DNA of 5,895 bases from contig JAGOCL010000176.1 of NCBI GenBank assembly GCA_017998755.1, positions 1 through 5,895 on the forward strand, given 5' to 3'. This DNA comes from Spirochaetota bacterium. Its GTDB lineage: Bacteria > Spirochaetota > GWE2-31-10 > MWDO01. Under the pieces are notes generated by a model, which worked only from the letters and a program-made list of their open reading frames with translations, was not told the DNA's origin and ran no database searches. Below, piece by piece: positions 1-5,895 of this stretch (the stretch's first letter is position 1; the number at the start of each line of letters is the position of its first letter). The position numbers were made by a program, and so were the translations under genes.

Positions 1-554
1 ATTTCCTTTTCCGCCGATATTGCGATTCTCAGCAATCCGAGTTTGTCTCGAAGTCCGGCGCCTTCTCCGATCGAAACAATAGGAACGGAAGATCCAACGC
101 TTAAAGCGGTCTTTATAGCCGTTAAACTGTTTCCTTTTTGAACTATACATCTTATTCCGACTAAATTTGTTAAATACGGAATAGAATCGTCGGTTTGCGT
201 TATATTAATTTTGTTTATGTTGGATTTGTCTTCGTTTGTTATAATATCTATTTTTATACTATAAACAGATCCTCTTCCGGGTATAAATAATTCGTTTTTC
301 TTGATAATATACTTTATAACTTTTAACTCGTCCTCTTCATGGACGTAGAATTCGTATATATCGAAAGGAGATTCTTCCATCTTTGTCGTTATGAGATTAG
401 AAAATATCTTAGAACTTTTCTCGATTAAACTTACAGATCGACCGTTATGTATATTCATATTTTTTACGCCGATTTCTTTGAGAGAAGACAACAAAGCCGA
501 CGATAATTCGCCGTAAATTTCGCAAATTATTTTTATCGCTTTAAATTTATACAT
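1..554 (-). CDS. P-II-like signalling protein with two tandem P-II-like domains, partial (C-terminus outside the window)
   Basis: The first 184 codons of a minus-strand gene are visible; it runs off the left edge. The start is the ATG at 554-552, supported by a strong Shine-Dalgarno GAGGAGG 5 bases upstream. Residues 1 to about 105 read as one P-II-like domain ending in the glycine-rich strand IPGRGSVYSIKIDI (residues 91-104). Residues from about 125 start a second one, with the P-II-like signature GEGAGLRDKLGLLRIAISAE (163-182) followed by KE. P-II proteins are small trimeric cytoplasmic sensors that bind nucleotides and other effectors through loops between subunits, and they often control a transporter encoded beside them. 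The gene follows the DUF1538 membrane transporter after 10 bases, in the same operon, so the inferred job is gating or sensing for that transporter. No transmembrane segment is seen. The effector cannot be read from sequence. It is not a classical GlnB/GlnK: the uridylylation-loop tyrosine motif is not recognisable. The family call is fairly sure; the two-domain reading is an inference from two glycine-rich P-II-like endings. Confidence 0.82.
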   Translation of the reverse strand, partial: MYKFKAIKIICEIYGELSSALLSSLKEIGVKNMNIHNGRSVSLIEKSSKIFSNLITTKMEESPFDIYEFYVHEEDELKVIKYIIKKNELFIPGRGSVYSIKIDIITNEDKSNINKINITQTDDSIPYLTNLVGIRCIVQKGNSLTAIKTALSVGSSVPIVSIGEGAGLRDKLGLLRIAISAEKE

Positions 555-559
555 CGCTT

Positions 560-566
560 CCTCCTC
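560..566 (-). promoter_or_regulatory. Strong Shine-Dalgarno of the P-II-like gene, overlapping the transporter stop codon
   Basis: On the minus strand the sequence reads TGAGGAGGAAGCGATG. The TGA stop of the DUF1538 gene (567-565) shares two bases with a GAGGAGG ribosome binding site that lies 5 bases before the ATG of the P-II-like gene. This fixes the start of that gene. It also suggests that terminating ribosomes can reinitiate, coupling synthesis of regulator and transporter. Confidence 0.85.
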
Positions 567-2652
567 ATATATCCGACAGGTAAGATTTTCTCTTAAACGA
601 GATATACATACTAGTCGATAAAACCGATAAAATAGGAAACGCCGACGCCGCGGCTAATATTCCGAAACCTTCGACTACGCCGACTTGAGAACTCAAACCC
701 AACCCGATGGCTATAACAAGCGGCACCGTTACCGGACCTGTCGTAACGCCGGCGCTATCCCACGCGATACTGACAAATTGTTCTTCAGTAAATTTTGTTA
801 AAATTAGTAATAATATATAGGGCGGAATTAATAAGTATATCAAGGGTATATCAAAAAGTATCTTTATAGCTCCTACCATTATGCCTACGCCGACTCCAAC
901 CGAAACCGATTGTATCAACAAATTTTTGTTAAAAGTCCCAACGGTCAACTCTTCGACGGTATAAGCCAGCGCGTTCAGAGCCGGTTCAGCCAACGTCGCG
1001 CTATATCCCATAAAAAAGCAGAATATTAATATTATAATAAATCCGGGGATAATATTATTCTCGCCAAACAGAGGACCTTTTGTATCGTCGATAGCGTATA
1101 TTTTTTTTTCGGAATCGTAATATTTCTCGTCGAACGTTATTGTTTTATACTTACCGTTTTCTTTGTAGTAAAAGAACTTTTCTATAGTTCCATCTTCTTT
1201 TACTGATTTTTGAATGGCGTCCATATCAAGGTTTTTAAAAACTTTTTTTTTATCAGATAATTTTATCCTCTTAATCGCAACGGGCAGTCCCTCCCCAGTT
1301 TGTTTACCTAGTTTTACAAATCCCAGGTCTTTACCGAAGTTGAAAAGAGTAAGCCCAACTATAGAGAATACAATCCCCAAAATTATTATATCCAGATCGA
1401 ATAACTTCTCCCGAATAAAAATAAAGTAAACGATAAATAGAAATGCGATGAGAGGCGCTATCGATAAAAGCGCAACTTTTAGATTTTCTAATAAAACCCC
1501 TTTTATAATATATCCGAACATACTTTCAGTTTTATCTAAAAGTTCGTCGTTTTTTATATCAAAGACTTCGGGATATTTTGTAGTTAGGAATAGAGCTAAC
1601 TCCGCGTCGGAAATACTTTTAATCCATTCGTTAAAATCCTTTTTATCGCTAAAGATTTTATTTTGTAATGAAGTATCAGAAAGAAGATTTTCTATATATG
1701 TTGTTATTTCATCCTTCGATCCGAAATACGACATCCAAGTATTAAAGTTGGTATTTTTGAGAATGTAGATTTCGGCGTCTTCTTCGCTCTCAAACATCGA
1801 TACGATTTTATCTTTGTTTTGCGCTTCGAAGAATTTTTCCGAGGAATCCGGTTCCGGAACTTTTCCCAACAAAGACGCCCCCAAAATCAAAACGGTTAAA
1901 ACCGGTATCAAAGAAGCGAGCGTTACTATACCAAACCCCGCTAATCCGGAGTTTGTTTTTGACACAATTCTCGATACTCCTATGCCAAGAGCGACGACAA
2001 GCGGGACGGTAACCGGCCCCGTAGTAATACCGCCCGAATCCCATGCGAGCCCCAATATATACAATAAATTTTTATCAAAAATTGAAAATATTGAAATAAT
2101 CAACAATAAAATTATCGAAACATAAAGTATGGGCTTAATCGATAAACTAAAAAAATATTTTAACATTGCGATAAAAGCCGCAATCCCCACTCCAATACCT
2201 ATCGCCGTAACTAAAAGAAAGGTATATTTATTGAGCATAACGAATAATAGAGGGGCTTCCCACGCTTTAACAAAAATACCGTTGGCTTTCAACGCCCCGA
2301 CCGCAGGTTCCGCTATGGTCGCAAGAACGCCTAATACAAATGAAAAAACTAATATAAACGGTAATTTCGCTTTTTTTGGCAGTTTTAGCCCCAGACTCTC
2401 CCCTAAAGGCATCAATCCGAGCATAATCCCTTCGAAAAAGAACGCAAGCCCGATAATAATTATTACTAAACCGAGCGCGATCATCCCCGATTCGTATAAC
2501 GGCATTTTTAAAATGATTGTTTGAAAGAATACAAGATACAGTATAATTATCGAAATTTTCTTAAATTGCTCTAAAACTCTGTTTGATATATAAGAAACAA
2601 TAAGTTTAACGGATTGTTTTAAGGGCAGTCGAATTTTATTTTCTTTGTTCAT
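565..2652 (-). CDS. Fused double DUF1538 (UmpA/UmpB-type) membrane transporter, probable cation/proton antiporter
   Basis: This is a complete 695-residue integral membrane protein with two homologous DUF1538 halves. Half 1 spans about residues 30-262 and half 2 about 385-685. Each half has an A-E-P motif in a membrane helix (114-116 and 555-557), a glycine-rich helix (GIGVGIAAF near 152; GVGVGIMVG near 586) and a near-identical signature: WDSGGITTGPVTVPLV (204-219) and WDSAGVTTGPVTVPLV (631-646). I see about seven hydrophobic segments per half. A hydrophilic, acidic stretch of about 110 residues (265-376) separates the halves, and a second one of about 80 residues (450-533) interrupts half 2. 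From memory, the DUF1538 proteins UmpA and UmpB of a Halomonas were reported to act together as a Na+/H+ antiporter, usually as two genes; here both are in one chain. The acidic E of AEP and D of WDS are plausible ion-binding residues (inference). The start ATG has only a weak GGA upstream, but no alternative start is better, and a near-consensus promoter lies just upstream. A P-II-like gene follows directly. The family call is secure; the substrate is inferred. Confidence 0.9.
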   Translation of the reverse strand: MNKENKIRLPLKQSVKLIVSYISNRVLEQFKKISIIILYLVFFQTIILKMPLYESGMIALGLVIIIIGLAFFFEGIMLGLMPLGESLGLKLPKKAKLPFILVFSFVLGVLATIAEPAVGALKANGIFVKAWEAPLLFVMLNKYTFLLVTAIGIGVGIAAFIAMLKYFFSLSIKPILYVSIILLLIISIFSIFDKNLLYILGLAWDSGGITTGPVTVPLVVALGIGVSRIVSKTNSGLAGFGIVTLASLIPVLTVLILGASLLGKVPEPDSSEKFFEAQNKDKIVSMFESEEDAEIYILKNTNFNTWMSYFGSKDEITTYIENLLSDTSLQNKIFSDKKDFNEWIKSISDAELALFLTTKYPEVFDIKNDELLDKTESMFGYIIKGVLLENLKVALLSIAPLIAFLFIVYFIFIREKLFDLDIIILGIVFSIVGLTLFNFGKDLGFVKLGKQTGEGLPVAIKRIKLSDKKKVFKNLDMDAIQKSVKEDGTIEKFFYYKENGKYKTITFDEKYYDSEKKIYAIDDTKGPLFGENNIIPGFIIILIFCFFMGYSATLAEPALNALAYTVEELTVGTFNKNLLIQSVSVGVGVGIMVGAIKILFDIPLIYLLIPPYILLLILTKFTEEQFVSIAWDSAGVTTGPVTVPLVIAIGLGLSSQVGVVEGFGILAAASAFPILSVLSTSMYISFKRKSYLSDI

Positions 2653-2687
2653 AACGCTATCCGGAATATGTTAATTAAAATTTATCT

Positions 2688-2716
2688 ATTATATAATTAA
2701 TTAACTTTTATTTCAA
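2688..2716 (-). promoter_or_regulatory. Sigma70-like promoter for the DUF1538/P-II operon
   Basis: Read on the minus strand, TTGAAA at 2716-2711 (5 of 6 to the -35 consensus) is followed after exactly 17 bases by TATAAT at 2693-2688 (perfect -10). Transcription would start near 2681, giving a leader of about 30 bases before the ATG at 2652. The region is very AT-rich, so chance matches are possible, but both boxes at ideal spacing and sensible distance make this credible. Confidence 0.7.
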
Positions 2717-2771
2717 ATCATTTTGTAGTATTAAATATAAACCGAATTAAGAAAGTTAATATGCGGAGTTT

Positions 2772-2813
2772 TTAGTATATTCAAAACAGGAATTCCCGTT
2801 TTGAATATACTAA
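2772..2813. repeat. Perfect 16-bp inverted repeat with 10-base loop between the divergent promoters
   Basis: The left arm TTAGTATATTCAAAAC (2772-2787) is exactly complementary to the right arm GTTTTGAATATACTAA (2798-2813). The 10-base spacer contains the small palindrome GGAATTCC (2789-2796), so the whole element is centred at 2792.5. Only on the plus strand is it followed by a T-rich run (TTTTT at 2816-2820). It could therefore be a weak intrinsic terminator or attenuator-like hairpin, but no plus-strand gene lies upstream to be terminated. Its centre is nearly equidistant from the two flanking -35 boxes (79 and 77 bases), so an operator or shared regulator site is the alternative. No copy of the arm is seen elsewhere in the window. 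The arms do not match CRP-, FNR- or Rex-type consensus sites that I know. Confidence 0.85.
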
Positions 2814-2866
2814 TATTTTTACCATAAAAAGGATATCGAGTCTAAAAATTTTCTTACCTTTTTTTG

Positions 2867-2895
2867 TTGTAATTATTCAATTTATTTATTATAAT
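2867..2895 (+). promoter_or_regulatory. Sigma70-like promoter for the pta operon
   Basis: TTGTAA at 2867-2872 (4 of 6 to the -35 consensus) is followed after 17 bases by a perfect TATAAT at 2890-2895. Transcription would start near 2902, about 30 bases before the pta ATG. It mirrors the promoter on the other strand in spacing and leader length. Confidence 0.7.
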
Positions 2896-2921
2896 TTTTG
2901 GTAAATTGAAAAAAGAATATT

Positions 2922-2926
2922 GGAGA
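2922..2926 (+). promoter_or_regulatory. Shine-Dalgarno deciding the pta start
   Basis: GGAGA lies 6 bases before the ATG at 2933. This favours that ATG over an in-frame TTG at 2906, which has no ribosome binding site, falls only a few bases from the predicted transcription start, and would add nine residues not expected in the family. Confidence 0.75.
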
Positions 2927-2932
2927 AAATAT

Positions 2933-3919
2933 ATGAACTTTTTAGAACAACTGGCTTCGGAATGTAAAAAAAACCTTAGGACTATCATTTTTCCTGAAGG
3001 AAAAGACGCTAAAATCCTCGAGGCGGCTTATAAACTTAAAAAAGAAGGTCTTCTCGCTAAATCGATAGTTGTAGGCGATAAAACCGAGATAGAATCAGCC
3101 GCTAAAGTTTGCGGAGCCGATTTGAGTATTATTGAAATTATCGAACCTTCGAAAGATAAAGATTTTGATAAATATTCGGCAGAATATTTCGAATTAAGAA
3201 AACACAAAAATATAACGATGGATTTCGCCAAAGAACAGATGAAAAAGACTCATTTCTTTGGAGCGATGGCGGTAAGAATGGGCAGAGCCGACGGTATGGT
3301 ATCCGGAATAAATTCTGAAACAAAGCCTTTTATTCCTTCTTTTGAAATAATCAAAACGGCTAAAGGGATATCTCGAGTATCAAGCTTGTTTTTTGAAGTA
3401 TTCCCCGATAAAGTTCTATTTTACTCCGATTGCGGCGTAAATATTGATCCCGACGAAGATACTCTAGCTGAAATAGCAATAACTACCGCCATAACGGCAA
3501 AACAGTTTTGGCATAATCCTAGAGTCGCTATGCTCTCTTTTTCGACTAGAGACTCGGCTAAACATCCTTTTGTCGATAAAATGAAAAACGCTACCGTTAA
3601 AGCCAAACAAAAAGCTAAAGATATGGGCTTGTCCGCGGTTATCGACGGCGAACTTCAATTCGATGCGGCTTTTGTTCCTGAAGTGGCAAAGAAAAAAGCG
3701 CCTGATTCTCCGTTTGCCGAAGAAAGAGCTAACGTATTTATTTTTCCCGATCTCAACGCCGGAAATATCTGTTATAAAGTAACGGAAAGATTAGCGGGCG
3801 CTCAAGCTTTCGGCCCGATTATGCAGGGACTAAATAAGCCGGTAAACGACCTTTCAAGAGGGGCAAAAGTAACGGACATTATGAACGCCGCTCTTATAAC
3901 GGTAATTCAATCTTTATAA
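2933..3919 (+). CDS. pta: Phosphate acetyltransferase (phosphotransacetylase)
   Basis: This 328-residue enzyme interconverts acetyl-CoA plus phosphate and acetyl-phosphate plus CoA in the cytoplasm. That is the step linking acetyl-CoA to acetate and ATP in fermenters, and it also sets the acetyl-phosphate pool. It has the length of the short, catalytic-domain-only class, without the N-terminal regulatory domains of long enteric Pta. Family motifs appear in order: FPEGKD (20-25), RADGMVSG (118-125), RVAMLSFST (197-205), DGELQFDAA (239-247), PDLNAGN (272-278), and GPIMQGLNKPVNDLSRG (294-310). Ser308, Arg309 and Asp315 align with the catalytic Ser-Arg and Asp known from the Methanosarcina enzyme. 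Phosphate butyryltransferase is the main alternative but lacks this combination. Acetate kinase, the usual partner, is not in the window. A minor oddity is STRDSAKHP (204-212), where many family members have STKGSA. It is the first gene of a probable operon with the folding-factor lipoprotein (16-base gap) and murI. Confidence 0.96.
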   Translation: MNFLEQLASECKKNLRTIIFPEGKDAKILEAAYKLKKEGLLAKSIVVGDKTEIESAAKVCGADLSIIEIIEPSKDKDFDKYSAEYFELRKHKNITMDFAKEQMKKTHFFGAMAVRMGRADGMVSGINSETKPFIPSFEIIKTAKGISRVSSLFFEVFPDKVLFYSDCGVNIDPDEDTLAEIAITTAITAKQFWHNPRVAMLSFSTRDSAKHPFVDKMKNATVKAKQKAKDMGLSAVIDGELQFDAAFVPEVAKKKAPDSPFAEERANVFIFPDLNAGNICYKVTERLAGAQAFGPIMQGLNKPVNDLSRGAKVTDIMNAALITVIQSL

Positions 3920-3935
3920 AAAACTGGATAAAACT

Positions 3936-5312
3936 TTGAAAAAACAACATTTTCGTAATAAAACATCTTTTTTGATCTCTATTATTTTGTTCTTAGCGTT
4001 GGCAAACTGCGGTTCCGACGATAATCGAATTGCCGCAACATACGACGGCGGTTTCATTACTTTTAAAGATATGAACGTCGAAATCGACGGTTACGAGGAA
4101 AAAGAAAAATCCGAATTAACTTCAAAAAACGACTTTGTAAAAATTGCCAGAAAACTTGCGCTGGAAAATATTCTGATTAACGAGGCGATAAAATCCGGTA
4201 TTTCTCAAGACCCGGATTTTAAAGAAAAAGTTCAGGATTCAAAAAATAATATAGGTTTTGAGATTTTAAAGAAAAAAAACGTATCAGATAAAATATTTAT
4301 CGTTGAAACAGATTATTACAGGTACAAAAAGATATATTCTTTATATCAGATCGTTAAAAGAACCGATATACCAGACGAGTCTAAAATCGCTTCTTCAAAA
4401 AATCTTCTAAATAACTTATCAAAGTCTATAAAGACTTTAGATCAATTCAAAAACTCGGCGGCAAAATATTCTGACGACGTTACCTCCGTTAAGGGAGGAT
4501 ATGTCGGAGAGATCAAACTAGGCGTTATGGAAGAAGAGATTGATAAAACGCTTGAAAATATATCCGTCGGTAAAGTTACCGGGATTGTAGAAACTTCAAC
4601 GGGACTTCATCTATTGTACGTCGACAATATCAGGGAAGTTGCAATCGACGAGTTATTATCGGATAAAAGAATTGGAGACGACATTTACAAAGCTAAAGAA
4701 GAGTATTATGAAAACGAGTGGTATGAAAAGTTATTGTCCGACTCAAAATATAAATTAAATACCGAAGCCCTCAAAAAAAAGATCTACGACGACGAGGTTG
4801 TCGCTCAGTATGAGGATGAAATTATAACGAGAAAAGAGGCGTTTGAGTCTGTCGATAAACTCAGACAAAACGGGGCGTTTCCTGAACCGACGTTTGAAGA
4901 ACTGATAAGGTTAGTTAAAAATATGTCTCTCGGCATTATCATAAAAAAGAAATTAAACTCTGATTCTCTGCTGAATTCTTCGGAATACAAAGATAGAATC
5001 AAAAAAGAAGAAGAATTCCTTTTAAAAAATGAATATATCGCTAGAAATGTAAAAAATAGACCGATTAATGATGCGGAAATAGTAAGCTTTTATAATGATA
5101 ATAAAAAAACTTTGTTTACATTTGCGCTTGATAACGGTGAAGAATACGTTCAACCGATAAACGAAGTGAAAGAATTTATTATCCAAAAACTTATCGATAA
5201 ATATTCAGTAGAATCAAAATATGAATTCTACCGCGAATTAATTGAAAAAAACAATTTTAAAATTGAAGATAAAAATTTAGATTTATTTATTAGCTCTTTC
5301 AAGAAAAAATAG
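3936..5312 (+). CDS. Parvulin-type (PpiC/SurA-like) peptidyl-prolyl isomerase lipoprotein
   Basis: This 458-residue exported protein is probably a chaperone or prolyl isomerase for envelope proteins. The TTG start is chosen because it gives a proper signal peptide: basic MKKQHFRNK, a hydrophobic core (11-23), and lipobox LANC with the lipidated Cys at 25. A weak GGA lies 7 bases upstream and no ATG is available near. After the signal come a SurA-like helical N-domain (about 31-130), a parvulin rotamase domain (about 133-232; GGYVGE at 187-192, ISVGKVTGIVETSTGLHLLYV region at 209-229), and a helical return segment (233-284). Residues 287-450 then repeat the N-domain pattern: VAQYEDEIITRKEAF (288-302) resembles IAATYDGGFITFKDM (32-46), but no second rotamase domain follows. 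In the rotamase domain the usual first-strand His is Tyr137 and the usual Phe after the Met is Ile202, while His225 is kept, so catalysis may be weak. It lies 16 bases after pta and 10 before murI. The family is fairly sure; activity and clients are not. Confidence 0.85.
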   Translation: MKKQHFRNKTSFLISIILFLALANCGSDDNRIAATYDGGFITFKDMNVEIDGYEEKEKSELTSKNDFVKIARKLALENILINEAIKSGISQDPDFKEKVQDSKNNIGFEILKKKNVSDKIFIVETDYYRYKKIYSLYQIVKRTDIPDESKIASSKNLLNNLSKSIKTLDQFKNSAAKYSDDVTSVKGGYVGEIKLGVMEEEIDKTLENISVGKVTGIVETSTGLHLLYVDNIREVAIDELLSDKRIGDDIYKAKEEYYENEWYEKLLSDSKYKLNTEALKKKIYDDEVVAQYEDEIITRKEAFESVDKLRQNGAFPEPTFEELIRLVKNMSLGIIIKKKLNSDSLLNSSEYKDRIKKEEEFLLKNEYIARNVKNRPINDAEIVSFYNDNKKTLFTFALDNGEEYVQPINEVKEFIIQKLIDKYSVESKYEFYRELIEKNNFKIEDKNLDLFISSFKKK

Positions 5313-5322
5313 AAACGACTTT

Positions 5323-5895
5323 ATGAAAGCAGAAGAGAGAGAATTTATATTATTTATCGACTCGGGTATCGGCGGTTTGTCAATATTAAAATATTTTTTA
5401 TCTTTAAGACAAAACGCCAATATCATATATTTTGCCGATAATTACAATTTTCCTTACGGAGCAAAATCTGAAGACGATATAGCCGACATTCTTTTAAGCA
5501 TTTATTCTGCATTAAAAGATGAATTCCGCATTTCATTAATTGTAATCGCGTGTAATACGGCTTCGGTAAACGCTATCGATATATTAAGATTTGCCGACGA
5601 AGTTCCTCAAATTGTCGGCACAGTCCCAGCTATAAAAACGGCGGCTTCGTTAACAAAAAACAACAAAATCGGCGTCGTCGCAACCGAGTCGACAATTAAA
5701 CAAAATTATATTCAAAATTTGATAACAAAATTTGCCAAAAATAAAGAAGTGTTTTTAAAATCTTCTCATAAATTAGTCGAAGCCGCAGAAAATTTTTATC
5801 CGACCGATACCGTAAAAAAGATTGTCGCGGAAGAATTGTCGTATTTTAAAGAGGCGGGGATAGATTCGCTAGTATTAGGTTGCACGCATTACTCG
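5323..5895 (+). CDS. murI: Glutamate racemase, partial (C-terminus outside the window)
   Basis: The first 191 residues of a cytoplasmic enzyme that converts L-glutamate to D-glutamate for peptidoglycan precursors (the substrate of MurD). The family is usually about 260 residues, so roughly the last quarter is missing at the window edge. Diagnostic motifs are all present: FIDSGIGG (11-18) with the conserved Asp13-Ser14, DNYNFPYG (39-46), ACNTAS (76-81) with catalytic Cys77, and GCTHY (186-190) with catalytic Cys187. Having both cysteines in context separates it from broken or divergent Asp/Glu racemase relatives; aspartate racemase is less likely because of the NFPYG and CNTAS context. The ATG has no clear Shine-Dalgarno and sits 10 bases after the stop of the lipoprotein gene, so translation is probably coupled to it. 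The gene appears intact as far as it is visible. Confidence 0.95.
   Translation, partial: MKAEEREFILFIDSGIGGLSILKYFLSLRQNANIIYFADNYNFPYGAKSEDDIADILLSIYSALKDEFRISLIVIACNTASVNAIDILRFADEVPQIVGTVPAIKTAASLTKNNKIGVVATESTIKQNYIQNLITKFAKNKEVFLKSSHKLVEAAENFYPTDTVKKIVAEELSYFKEAGIDSLVLGCTHYS

Noticed and set aside
1808..2524. Open reading frames in other frames over the transporter gene (for example plus strand 1814-2125 and 2129-2524)
   Set aside because: They lie within a well-supported membrane protein gene, have no family motifs, and are explained as shadows of its codon pattern.
2671..2704. Two TTAATTAA copies (2671-2678 and 2697-2704) around the minus-strand -10 box
   Set aside because: These are low-complexity AT sequence and self-palindromic; there is no other support for an operator.
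2700..2760. Inverted repeat ATTAACTTT (2700-2708) / AAAGTTAAT (2752-2760)
   Set aside because: It has only 9-bp arms, 43 bases apart, in very AT-rich DNA; chance is enough to explain it.
2772..2820. Calling the palindrome a firm intrinsic terminator
   Set aside because: The stem is mostly A-T, the T-run is separated from the stem by AT-rich bases, and no plus-strand gene lies upstream. It is recorded as an inverted repeat of unknown role instead.
2906..2932. Longer pta reading from a TTG at 2906 (nine extra residues)
   Set aside because: It has no ribosome binding site, it lies next to the predicted transcription start, and the ATG at 2933 has GGAGA at good spacing and gives the usual family N-terminus.
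3028..3658. Minus-strand open frames over pta
   Set aside because: They overlap the strongly conserved pta frame and show low-complexity, motif-free translations.

Overview
The window comes from a low-GC bacterial genome with short intergenic gaps. The evidence points to an anaerobic or fermentative organism with a peptidoglycan wall: a phosphate acetyltransferase, a lipoprotein of the parvulin/SurA type that suggests an outer envelope to service, and a glutamate racemase. The lipoprotein's lipobox (L-A-N-C) has Asn just before the Cys, which fits the relaxed lipoboxes of spirochaetes. That makes Spirochaetota a reasonable guess but not a secure one. There is no rRNA or tRNA gene, insertion sequence, CRISPR array or phage gene.

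The window holds two divergent transcription units. The minus-strand unit (positions 1-2652) starts with a 695-residue membrane protein made of two fused DUF1538 (UmpA/UmpB-type) transporter domains. A P-II-like regulator follows after 10 bases; it appears to carry two P-II-like domains in tandem and runs off the left edge. The pair looks like a cation/proton antiporter-type transporter with its dedicated regulator.

The 280-base divergent intergenic region (2653-2932) holds two back-to-back sigma70-like promoters. Each has a perfect TATAAT and a 17-base spacer. Almost exactly midway between them is a perfect 16-bp inverted repeat with a 10-base loop, a candidate shared operator or a hairpin.

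The plus-strand unit (2933-5895) reads pta, then a lipoprotein of the parvulin peptidyl-prolyl isomerase/SurA type, then murI (truncated by the right edge). Gaps are 16 and 10 bases, so it is probably one operon. Pta serves acetyl-CoA/acetyl-phosphate metabolism, the lipoprotein serves envelope protein folding, and MurI supplies D-glutamate for peptidoglycan.

The points most worth a second look are the matching duplications in transporter (two DUF1538) and regulator (two P-II), the large hydrophilic insertions in the transporter, the lipoprotein whose second half looks like a folding-factor scaffold without its catalytic domain, and the midpoint palindrome. I see no clearly new defence or mobile system.
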